The notes under the pieces were generated by a model. That model worked only from the letters and a program-made list of their open reading frames with translations. It made no database searches and had not been told where the DNA came from. Position numbers and translations under genes: made by a program. Of a stretch of 22,500 nt of DNA, positions 1 through 9,119 are shown in pieces. This DNA is from Chromera velia (lineage: Eukaryota; Sar; Chromeraceae): NCBI GenBank assembly GCA_018398765.1, contig JAHBMJ010004053.1, positions 49,529-72,028 on the forward strand, given 5' to 3'. The number at the start of each line of letters is the position of its first letter. Within the stretch, counting starts at the first letter, position 1.

Positions 1-86
1 CACACACACACACATGCCTGCAGAGAAACAAACACGCAGAGACCACTCATCGATAGCTTCAGAAAGAGAGACAGAGAGAGAGAGAG
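1..86. repeat. (CA)n and (GA)n microsatellites in a VPS18 intron
   Basis: A short (CA)n run occupies positions 1-14 and a (GA)n run about 67-86. Both lie in the intron that follows the last visible VPS18 exon on the minus strand, so they interrupt that gene rather than separate genes. Confidence 0.85.
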
Positions 87-91
87 CCTAC

Positions 92-1465
92 CGATGAGAA
101 AATAGTTGGTGCCCGACTCGGTGTAGCTCTTGTCCCATGCCACAGCCTCCACAACCACGCCCCTCAGTTTGGACAGAGACCTGGCCTTTGTGGACTGAAA
201 GTGCAAGTACCTGCATGCATGTGCATGGACAGAATGGAACAGAAATATGGATGGACCCGAGGACGTTCTCAGGAAACTTGGATTTTGCAAGTGCCGGAGA
301 AAGAAATATGGAGCGGATAGAGACGAAAAAAGAGGGGGCAAGAAGGGATGGGGGCAAAGGAAAGACAACAAAACGGAGAGAAAGAAAGCACAGGCGGGAG
401 GGGGGAGGTGAATTCTGGACTCCCTTCTCCCGTCTCCTCCCAGAAGAAATCTGACTGACCACACATCCCCGCTGACGCTGCTGATCAGCGCATGGTACCC
501 TTTGTCGTCCAGGAAACATTTGCTGAGAGGCCGTTTTTCTGCAGGCCAAGAGAAGGAGGAGAGCGGTCATGAGGAAGAGGACGGTGAATAGTACAAAAGG
601 AGACGGCAATGCTAAATCGAGTCCGTCTCGTTGTGTATCTACTGACGTACCGCGCCCCTTCGTTCCGAAGTCAATGAACACCAGTTCACTCTCGTCAGGA
701 TACCACCGACAGACCTCCCCAGAAAGAAAACAAATCAGAATACAGCGACTACTGATGGCCACCCAGTGAATCCCTCCATTGGTTTGAGGATCTGCCTCTC
801 TTGGAATTTCCACTGGCTGCAGCGCAAAGGAAGGCTGCGGGTGGTTTCCTGCACTCAGCATGGCACGTCTGCGATCACTTTCTGCTCAGCTCAACAGAAA
901 AATGCTCGCCAAAAACGTCCGAGTATTACCCTCCCTTTCTCCATTTCACGACTTGGCAGACAGCACCAACTCAATTCTCGGGCGTTGCTCAAAACAGATG
1001 AAAACTCGCAATAACGTCCAGGTTTGTACAGTCCTCGCAGCTGTCTTGCTATAGACTGTGATCAATCATTCTAATTCTCCTTCAGTAAGTGCACTGAGAC
1101 TCAAACGATTTCTTCTGCATACCACACGAAAGGGGCCTCGGGCCGTCTCCTGCATGCAGTGCAAGAAAAAGCGATCAACACCCGAAGGTATTCCCAGGCG
1201 GCCCCCCACCCTAGTACTCACCGGGCCTCACATGGCTTGAGTTAGAAGTTTGGATGGAATCCGGTGTGTTCCATGTAGTATGGCCGACCACCGATGTATC
1301 TTGGGGAGTTCTGGCACGGTCAGCATATGCAGAGACCCATGCAGTCACCTAGCAAAGAAAAAGGAAAGTGCATGGCTAAAAGTTTTTAGCCACTCACAGA
1401 TTTTTGTCCCCTCCTCCCATTTCTTGCACGGCCACAGCTACCAATCTTTCGCCATCCACACCCAT
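92..1465 (-). CDS. VPS18: VPS18 (Pep3/deep orange), N-terminal part, continues off the left edge
   Basis: Core subunit of the HOPS and CORVET tethering complexes, which act in fusion at late endosomes and vacuole/lysosome; the visible part belongs to the N-terminal beta-propeller. Exon model on the minus strand: 1465-1398, 868-647, 522-460, 210-92, with phases 2, 2, 2 and 1, about 157 residues. Visible landmarks are GGIHWVAISSR and VCRWYPDESELVFIDFG (first blades), then CFLDDKGYHALISS, matching the family's F-L-D-x-x-G-x-H-x-L-I motif, then GDVWYLHFQS and LSKLRGVVVEAVAWDKSYTE, matching the K-L-[KR]-G-x-x-[IV]-E-[AS]-V-[AG]-W segment. The last three exons are fixed by phase: other donors or acceptors break the motif. 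The first exon is weaker. An alternative exon at about 1222-1346, with a good acceptor and a GTGAGT donor, could join at 848 instead. The rest of the propeller, the clathrin-like repeats and the RING finger lie outside the window. Confidence 0.83.
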
Positions 1466-1603
1466 ATTTGGATGCAAACTGTCGGACTTCGTGAAGAGTG
1501 AGACTTTCGGATTTCGTGTAAGGCGCCTTCTCACTCTTCTCTTTTGCTTTGACAGCAGATAGAAACGAAAGGAAGAAACAGAAAAGCACTCGTGACAGGG
1601 AGG
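1466..1603. promoter_or_regulatory. Short divergent spacer between VPS18 and the LHC-like gene
   Basis: If the proposed start codons are right, about 138 bp separate two head-to-head genes, so both 5' UTRs and core promoters must share or overlap this stretch. I see no clear TATA box. The assignment follows from gene layout only, and depends on the less certain first exon of VPS18. Confidence 0.35.
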
Positions 1604-3126
1604 ATGTCTTTTGGAAAGCCCGCTTTGCTCTCGGTGGCCACTGTGCTTTTTGGTGCCACCAGTGCTGAGCGGGTGTTCCTCACCCCAGCCTTTCAGTCCC
1701 CGTTAGTTCCGCAATCACAAAAGAGACGAGCAGGGCGGTTCACGAGGGGGTCGTCGGCTTCTGATCGCGGGTTTTTGTTACCTCAAATCAGTCTTTCTGC
1801 TTCATCAGTAGAGAATGAGGGAGGGAGAGAGGAGAGTGAGGACCCCTCCGAGGACCCTACATTGAGAGCCTTTAAAGAGAGGATAAAGACGTTGGGGATG
1901 ACGTCTGACTCCGTTGGGGGGGGAGGATTTGTTTTGGGGAGGTCGGGATGGGACGAGGAGGGAGAGGTGGAAGAACAAGAAGAGACAGAGTTCCCTGCGA
2001 GCTTTCGAACAGAGGCAGCAGAAACGAGAACCTCTCTTCCCGCGGCATCGTCTGCAGTAGGGCTTCAAAGGGAGGTGCAGGGTGTTTATGGATCTTCAGA
2101 AGTAGCCTCATCCCCTTCCTCCTTTCCTCCGTCTCCTTCGTCTCCTATCGTTATTCCCCCTTCTTTCAATGCAACCCAATCCGCCCTTGCAGCAGACACC
2201 ACGTTCCCATCCGAGTCCAGGTTTAAGTATGGGAGCGAGAGGCTGAAGGCGATTTACGACCGGACGGTCAAGAAAGTCCCAACATCCAATTTCGCTCCTT
2301 CCACCCTGGAGCCCCCCTCTAACGAACTCCCCCTTTCAGCTTTGTCTGCTTCCTCTTCTTCTTCACAGCAGGAGGTGAAGGATGGTGAGAAGAAGAATTT
2401 GGTGGTGGAAGGTCTGAGCAAGTGGGCAGAACAGGTGGAAAAAATCGAGTCGAGAGACAGGAAAGCCAAAATAGAAATCGCCATGAAAACAGACCCGACT
2501 CTTGTCGCAGAGACGGTCATGGAGGATTCAAGTGATTCGGCCTTCGCTCCTTTTTTCTCCCCCCGACGGCAGTTGAAAGAAGCGTTGGATGCTGAGCAGG
2601 GTGCGAGTGGGGAGTTGAAGGAAGACGCACTGATGTGGCAACAGCTTTATGCCATGGATGACAGCGGCTTCTTGGCTTCTTCATCCGAAGAGGCCGATCG
2701 ATTGAAAATTGCAAAACTGAAGAGACGAGAGTGGTTGAAGCAGGTCGAGCTGAAGCATGGTCGTCTTGCCATTTTGGCAGCCCTCTCCTGGGCAGCTGCG
2801 TTTGCAACCAACGGAGGTTCCCATATTATCGAGTTTTTCCGAGCAATCTCTATTCCCTGGGTAGCTCGGAAGGCAGCGGAGTTTTCTGTTGTTCCCTCGA
2901 TTCTTGAGGGCGTTTTCTATCTGTCAGACTGGGGGAAGCGGGTGAGCAAGGAGGTGACACAGAGGATTGAGAAGGACTTGGAAGCGAACCTGGCCAGCAT
3001 CAACAGGGCAACGGGAATCCTGGATAAGATGAAACGCTCTGAAAGGGTGCACGGAAGGTAAGTGAGTCGGTTGGCCAATTTCCTTCTTGTCAGAGGAGAC
3101 AGAAGGAGAGAGACAGACAAGCAAAG

Positions 3127-3209
<83 letters not shown>

Positions 3210-3926
3210 CAGACAGACGGCGATAATTATGACAGAGAGCCTGATAGGGGTGTGACTGCCTTTGCGTTGTCGGTGCTTCACGTAGTATTCGATTATGTTC
3301 AGATCTTTTGTTGATGCTTTTGTTTGGTCTCTCTGTCGCGTGTTCTTTTCGGTCTCTTTGTGTCTTTCTTGAGAGTCTGCCTGCCCGCCCTCCTGGTCTG
3401 CCCTCTCAGATCGATCGACGTGCGTGCGCTTTGTCCCCTCGTCTAACAATAGTGCCTAGGAGTCGCCGTTTCAGAGTCTTTCCATCCTGTCTTCCTCACT
3501 TACTCACTCTACCCACCTGTCTCCCTTCACCACATCCTCTCTTTTCCCCCTCCCTTCGTTTCTCTCCTTTCGCACGGAGCGCGGAAGAAAAGTGTGGTCC
3601 TTTTTTGCATGCGCTTTCCCCTTTTTTCTTATTGATGAACTTTGCCTGCCTTGGCCGTCTGGCTTGCTCCCTGCAGACTCGCGGTCGCGGTGCTCTTCTG
3701 CGTGTTCGCCTGGCTTTACGTGAGTGAGCAGACACCGCAGGAGATCGCGGAGGGAGTGAGGGACAAGGTGGTGGACGCCCTCCCTCTTTTCGCAGAGAAC
3801 CCGGCGACGGACCCGGCGGCCGTGGTGGCAGACCTGGCAGCGGAGAGTGTGATGCCGCCGGGGGCGTCGGTGGCTGATCTGACTGTGTCTGCTGGGGATG
3901 TTTTGGGTTCTGTGTCTCTCTCATGA
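1604..3926 (+). CDS. LHC-superfamily (light-harvesting-like) plastid protein, 567 aa, two exons
   Basis: Exons 1604-3057 and 3677-3926; the 619-bp intron has donor AAG/GTAAGTGAG and acceptor CTCCCTGCAG. The ATG at 1604 is chosen because it opens directly with a signal peptide (SFGKPALLSVATVLFGATSA), followed by a Ser/Arg-rich transit-like stretch containing VFLTPAF, the usual two-part address of a complex plastid. Residues about 40-375 are acidic, Ser/Pro-rich and without recognisable domain. The first chlorophyll-binding-type helix follows (ELKHGRLAILAALSW, E382/H385/R387), then a linker of about 90 residues, then a second motif (ERVHGRLAVAVLFCVFAWLY, E480/H483/R485). In the LHC superfamily the Glu and Arg form inter-helix ion pairs and His or Asn binds chlorophyll. 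R485 is split by the intron (AG|A), so splicing rebuilds the second motif; this confirms the model. No convincing middle helix is visible, so it may be a two-helix LHC-like protein. At 567 residues it is far longer than a typical 200-250-residue LHC. Confidence 0.88.
3129..3218. repeat. Compound (CA)n-(GA)n-(CAGA)n microsatellite
   Basis: About 27 bp of CA repeat pass directly into about 38 bp of GA repeat and then GACA/CAGA units. It lies inside the intron of the LHC-like gene. Low-complexity translations of it on either strand are artefacts. Confidence 0.95.
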
Positions 3927-5379
3927 TGTGGGTGCAGTTGCATTCACTTCTCGAGGGAGAGAGTGCTCTGGCTTCGTTGCTTGGTTATGGTTCTCGCCGT
4001 TTGCCCTTCTCTGTCCCTGTCTGCGGGTAGAGGCATGGACTCACTGTGTGGGGAAGGGAAGGGAGAGAGGAGTTCTGATTTATTTCCTCTGGAGCGTGGG
4101 ACGTTTCTTTACCTGCCTGCCTCGCTCGGCGTTATCATTTAGAAACTCGGGTGTACAGGCAAAACAGAACAGAGGCACAGAGGCAAATTGGCCTTCGTGC
4201 TCCATCAAGGGAACAAAACAGTCAGGGTGTCTGTTTGAATGTAGAGAGCCAAGAAGGGGCAGTGGAAAAGGACGGGGTTGGAGAGGCTTTTGGGAAAGGG
4301 AAAGGGAAACTAGTGGGTGAGCAATCAAGTCGATGAGGAGGTCTGCATGTCTGTCTGGTCATGTCAGACAGTCAAGGCCGATCGATCACTGCAGAGATAG
4401 GCGGCGGGGGAGACGAACAACCAGGAAGCCCCTTTCTCTGGCAGCGTAGTGCAGCCGAGGGATTTTAAGTTCAGCCTCTTCTTCTCTGATCCATTCATCT
4501 TTCCATCCATCCATCCATCCATCCATCCATCCCCTGCGTTTGAAGAAGGGGGTGTCAGTCTGACGGTCTGTTCGTCTTTCTGCATGCATCTTCTTTTCTG
4601 TCTTGTCTGTCTGCTTGTCTTTCATGCTCCAAGTTCCTTCCCGGGTCTTCACCGTCCCTTTCTGTTTTCTGGCGTCTTTGCTTCTCTCTTCTTGTCCTTT
4701 CCTTTCGTTCGTTTGTTGTTCATTCACGTTTGTTTGTGGCCTTGAATGATTGACCTCACCCTTTTGAAGAAGAAGAAGAAAAGGAAAAACAAGGTCGGTT
4801 GGTGTTTTCTTGTGGTGACTTCGAGTAGTCTTCTTTGGTGACATGAAAGAGTGACTTCATGTGCGCTTGCATGCTTGTTTGTGTGCCTGTCCGTTCTGTC
4901 TGTTTGTCTGACTCCCTCTCCCTGCGTCAAGGTGAAAGCAGAGACTGTCAAGGGAGGAAATGCCTTCGTGCCAGAGGTAATGCACGACTGTAGCTCGTGT
5001 TGCAATGTGTGTTGCACCTGAAGAAAACCCTGGCTGCAATTTGAGAGCAGTTGAAAGGAAGAAAGGAAGGAAGGAAGGAACGGGAGAGCAGTGAAGTAGG
5101 ATCGATGAGTGGTGGTGAGAGAAGCTCAAACAAGGCATTCATCACGTGGTTTTTGTATCGATCGTGCGCTTGTCAGTCTACTATTCTTGTGTGCACCACT
5201 CATGCCAGTGTCTTGCGGTATGCATGTACAAGGCTTCGCGCCGAAGTCGTCGGGTGGTAAGTTGTTTGAGTGTTTGATTGGTGACTATATGATTTCATGA
5301 TCAACGGCAATCAGGTCTAAGGTCTTGCACGGTCTTGCATCAGATGTTTGACCACAGGTGAAGAAAGTGCCAGTGGTTG
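3927..5379. other. Spacer and 3' UTR, no gene recognised
   Basis: Begins after the stop codon of the LHC-like gene. It holds a (CATC)n run at about 4503-4532 and a (GAAG)n run at about 5053-5080, and is otherwise CT-rich low-complexity sequence. Open frames here are short, mutually overlapping and without recognisable motifs. I find no convincing exon. Confidence 0.6.
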
Positions 5380-6130
5380 TATAGATAAATGAAAACAAAG
5401 TAAAACAAAATATTTACATTTAAGCTAGCTTTTAGCTTTGAAGTTTTTGCAATAAATTTAGCAATTAACTTACTAATGATTGAATACTAATTAAAGTGTA
5501 GACTTAGACGTCAGTGCAGACCTAGCCAGACTATATAAGCTAGACACTAAATACCGCATACCGGTTATAACCGGTCGTTTTTGACCCCTAAATAACGGTA
5601 TTCGGTATTTAAACTTACCGTTTTAAGCTTCTAGAGACTATTTAAGTAATTATGCATAAAAAAATATGAAGAACTATAACCTAAACTGTAACACTCTCCG
5701 TATTTAGGTGATTGCATGGGCCGTCAATCATGGTCAGTGGCCCGTCACACAGTGATAATGGTGATCACTCTCCATTTTTAGATTTTTCAAGCCTTCATCA
5801 ACTCTCTACAACAACATTCTCTGCAAAACACACCCGATTTTACGTCGTTGGATGTTGTTGGCCCTCAACTGTCCAGGAGTTGATTATAAATTAATACCTA
5901 GATAAATACCTTATACCTAAATTCGGTATTTGACCCCCAAATAACGGTTATTGGTATTTATTTTAGGCGGTATTTAACAACTCTACTAGACTCTAACTAG
6001 CCACCTAGCTGGACACCAAAGTACATACTCTTATCAGACTCTTATACACACTAGGATAGGGCACGGCAGCTAGGCTGCTCAGATATATCTCTCTAGTAGA
6101 CATCACCCTGTAATTGGACATCTCACCCTA
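5380..6130. other. AT-rich island with CTAG-rich motifs
   Basis: Base composition turns AT-rich compared with the mixed, CT-rich sequence on either side. It has repeated CTAGAC/TAGACTTAG/CTAGCTGGACAC words and no plausible gene. It encloses the palindrome-rich element at 5548-5976. The word CTAGCTGGACAC (about 6005-6016) recurs in the second AT-rich island at about 13911-13922, which suggests related repeat sequence. Confidence 0.55.
5548..5976. mobile_element. Putative small non-coding element with TAAATACCGC inverted ends
   Basis: The left end reads TAAATACCGCATA. The right end, read on the other strand, is TAAATACCGCCTA. Just inside the left end is a perfect 16-bp palindrome, ACCGGTTATAACCGGT (5560-5575). 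A segment of about 30 bp containing GACCCCTAAATAACGGT near the left end (about 5581-5611) recurs in direct orientation near the right end (about 5929-5959, GACCCCCAAATAACGGT). Such repeats near both ends are typical of non-autonomous DNA transposons, but I see no clear target-site duplication and no coding capacity. Confidence 0.4.
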
Positions 6131-6443
6131 GCTTGGACCAATGTGTGGCGGTCCATCTATCTGACTCCGGGGAGGATCTAGCAAAAAGGCGTGACGTTTG
6201 TGAAGGGTTTTGAGTGAGTTGACGGCCTAAAGCAATCTGATGAGTTGTGAGGAACTTGCAATGGTTTGCTTTAGCAGCAGAATGATTGAGAGTGTTGGAG
6301 TTATTTTAGGAGAAGTGTTTTAACGTGGATGACATCAAATCCACTCCTCATAGAAAGTTGGGCGCTCGATCTGGCTCGTCTGCTAGTTCGGGTGAAATCA
6401 ATTTGATGTACAGATTTGATTTTAATGTGCGATGGCAGCGATG

Positions 6444-6474
<31 letters not shown>

Positions 6475-6801
6475 GTTTTGACTAATTTTATACGTTTTTG
6501 TCTTGCATGCTTTCTTCCTGTCTTTCGTTTTATACTGGTCATTTCTTAATTGATTCCGGGGGGTTGTCTTTCTTTCTTTCTTTCTTTCTCCTTTTTTGAA
6601 AGATAGCTGGATGCTAGGCTGGATGTCTTCGTTTCTTTCCTTCTGTCCTTCTTTCTTCCTTACTGTCTTTCTTGCTGTCTTTCTAGGTGTCTTTCCTCGC
6701 TGTTTTTCTTTCTTTTTTACTGTCTTTCTTTCTTCCTTACTGTCTTTCTTTCTTCTTTACTGTCCTTCTTTCTTTCTTTCTTTCTTTTTTTTTTTTTTTC
6801 T
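6444..6801. repeat. (TTTC)n microsatellites and degenerate TTTC tract
   Basis: Clean TTTC runs lie at about 6444-6474 and 6566-6589. A degenerate tract of TCTTTC/ACTGTC units follows from about 6636, ending in a poly-T run near 6786-6800. The phenylalanine-rich reading frames across it are simple-repeat artefacts. Confidence 0.9.
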
Positions 6802-6889
6802 TGAACCAACCGATTATCAATCACTCAGAGGAAAACACGAACAGATGAGTGAACAGACAGGTCAATGACTTGATCTTGTAATAGGAGAT

Positions 6890-6985
6890 TTTAATCTCAG
6901 TTGCGAGGCGACTCAGTTTACTCTAGGTCTAGGAGGACTCTAGGTCAACTGAGGAGGCCGCAACACTTCCCCCCTCCTTATCAAA
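6890..6985 (-). other. Possible end of an LTR element (polypurine tract plus TGTTG)
   Basis: On the minus strand, AAGGAGGGGGGAAG (about 6974-6987) is followed directly by TGTTGCGGCC, the arrangement of a polypurine tract abutting the 5'-TG of a 3' LTR in Ty1/copia-type elements. The following 60 bp contain two ACTCTAGGT/ACCTAGAGT copies. I cannot find the other LTR, an integrase or a reverse transcriptase, so this is at best a remnant. Confidence 0.22.
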
Positions 6986-7010
6986 GCGCTGATGAAGCGC
7001 TTATGCATAC

Positions 7011-7617
7011 ATGTATTGGCGAGACGGATCGGAGACGGCATGGAGAGAGTTGATCATCACAGTTTGGGTACAGTGGTCGATCACGATTCAGTCACGAAAC
7101 TCTAAAGCACTTCCTTTCAAGGAGGAAAAGGAAAAGAAAAGTATGGCTCACAAGATGGACAGGAGTAGGGATGGAGTCCATCCAGGGAACTTCTTGTCTC
7201 GTAAGAACACCCTTCTGAGCAACAAGTCCATATCTAGCTGTCTCTTTGTTCCGTTTACGCTGGAAGGACCCCTACCGGGAGGTGCTATCACTGCGGCCTT
7301 ACCGGTGACGCCAACCCGCCAGGCCTGTTTCTGCAGGACCTGTTTTAGGGATGTCGGCTTTTACAGGGTTGAGCTCTGTCAACCTTCTCCACCTCGCGGT
7401 AGAGTTCGCCATCCAACGGCTGCAAGCTTCCTATTGCAAGGTCTTACACCCCTCTCAGTCTTTATTCCTTTTTTGACTATATACTTCCTGCTCTCAAACT
7501 CTGCACTCTTCTGCACTCAATCGGATTATCAATGAGATGAACAAGCTGACACCAACTGACACATCCGCCTCCCTTTTGCATTGAAGCGTCCATGTCTCTT
7601 CTTGCTTTCCAACGGAT
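7011..7617. other. No gene recognised
   Basis: A 174-codon open frame on the plus strand (7011-7535) shows no recognisable domain or biased composition. Another frame near 7280 contains a single CYHCG that recalls a zinc knuckle, but the rest of the CCHC pattern is missing. I treat the stretch as non-coding or degraded repeat. Confidence 0.4.
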
Positions 7618-7703
7618 GTACCAAGTTTTCGTGTGCCCCTCGGTGGGCATCGAAAGAGTTGTATCAAGTTCTTGTCTGCCCCTCGGTAGGCATAGAAAGG
7701 ATC
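7618..7703. repeat. Two tandem copies of a 43-bp unit
   Basis: Copy 1 spans about 7618-7660 and copy 2 about 7661-7703, differing at several positions. Each contains GCCCCTCGGT[GA]GGCAT, whose outer TGCCC/GGGCA arms can pair, giving a small hairpin per unit. No gene covers it. Confidence 0.7.
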
Positions 7704-8513
7704 CACAGGTGTCTTCACTTTCGAGTATGTTCGTGGACGAAGCTCTACGAGGTTGCACGCGAGGTGCTTACTATCCTAATCTACACGTTCACGCTAACTC
7801 AACTTTGATTCGTTCTTTCAGCCACCCGTCAGCCAATCAAAAAGGAGCAAAAACTTCTGAATGAAAGGGGTAAGAATACATATTCTTTCTTTGTATTCAC
7901 TAAGTGGATGATATCAGGTGGTATTTTGTGCATTCACTGTTGTCTCAATCAAATTGAATAATGCCTAAATTCTTATACACAGTCCACGGGTTGAGTGGAC
8001 ACTTTATTCCCGAAAGCTTCCTTTAACTCAGTTTCTTTGTTTCCATTGCACTGATTTCTAAACTGATTTATTATGCAGTTTATCTTATAAACTTTTGTTT
8101 TGACCTCACTCCTTGAGGTGCGTCGCTTTGAAAGCTCGATCATTTGCTTCATGATCGGCGATCGTCTGCATTCAATCCTTTTACCTTCTCACTTTTTGTT
8201 AAGAGGAACGATTCCATTTTGAGGGATCTGATTCCGGCAGAGCAGAAGAGCGAGGTGCGGCTATCACTGCTAGTGAAAAGGGTTAGACACAAAAATCTAC
8301 TTCTGTGTCCCGGTGTGTTTGCCGTCCGTCAATGTACTTGTACCGAATGGTTCCTACGTCTGCTGCTGCATTCGACGTTGATAGACAATTGAACGTATGA
8401 ACTCTGACAAGAATGCTTGACTATGAATCACTTTTTTCATATATAGTAGAAGGAATGTGTTCTCTGATGAGAAGCATCACTTGAAAGCGCACATACGCTA
8501 AAAGTTTGTATTG

Positions 8514-8544
<31 letters not shown>

Positions 8545-9119
8545 TCGATCGCGATACATGGAAGATCTTTTTCAATCAATTTGAGCACAGGACCAGAGAG
8601 ACACTAAAGAAATTTGAGCTTATATAATTTTCGTTTTTCTTTTGTTTTCTGCATGGACACACTAGATGGACATGCACATGTAGCCCCTATAGCTGGCCAT
8701 GCAAACCGGCTCCTTTTCGCGCCGGCCCGCAGCAACTTCGTACAAACGCGCGCGTCCCCAGCCGGTTTCATCCTGATGCAAAACGTACGTACGAACATGC
8801 ACTCAAGGGTCCGTGTCAGGAGATATGCATGGACACTGACTGACTGAGCAACTGTTGTTTTGACAACACAATGGACCGTTAGGTTATTTTCGTCTGATTA
8901 GGAGGTGGAACATGCGCTGTGTGGAGAGCCTAATGGACTGTAGAGAAGAAACTCTCGTCACCAGTGACAGTATCAATGATCATATCGACGTTGACTTAGG
9001 CTCGATCCTTCATTGGCCCTCTGCTCATTCGTTGGCATTTCGCGCGCATGCGTCCTAGATAAGTTCTCATCAAGTTCACTGCACCTGCTCGAAGAGTACG
9101 CAGATTCTCATCCGAAATA
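7704..9119. other. Spacer with (TA)n microsatellite, no gene recognised
   Basis: It contains a (TA)n run at about 8513-8545. A GC-rich patch at about 8700-8770 has CCGG/CGCG words. Open frames are short and mutually inconsistent. The last 200 bp before 9120 would be the promoter and 5' UTR of the next gene. Confidence 0.5.

Noticed and set aside
88-861. 257-codon single open frame on the minus strand
   Set aside because: It is mostly intron read through by chance. Only its first part (to 647) is in the VPS18 frame; the family motifs further down lie in other frames and need splicing.
1386-1589. Minus-strand frame beginning MLFCFFLSFLSAVKA as a signal-peptide exon of VPS18
   Set aside because: VPS18 is cytosolic and needs no signal peptide, the frame would start almost on top of the divergent gene, and a different frame (ATG at 1465) joins better.
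3087-3449. Open frames rich in His/Thr, Arg/Glu or Ser/Leu
   Set aside because: They are translations of the CA/GA microsatellite in an intron.
3496-3924. 142-codon Pro/Arg-rich frame on the minus strand
   Set aside because: It lies opposite exon 2 of the LHC-like gene and its pyrimidine-rich intron end, and has no motif of its own.
6596-6868. Phe/Ser/Leu-rich frame resembling a membrane protein
   Set aside because: It is a translation of the degenerate TTTC repeat tract.
7255-7400. CYHCG as a retroviral-type zinc knuckle
   Set aside because: Only the first two cysteines fit; the following His and Cys spacing is missing and the frame is broken.
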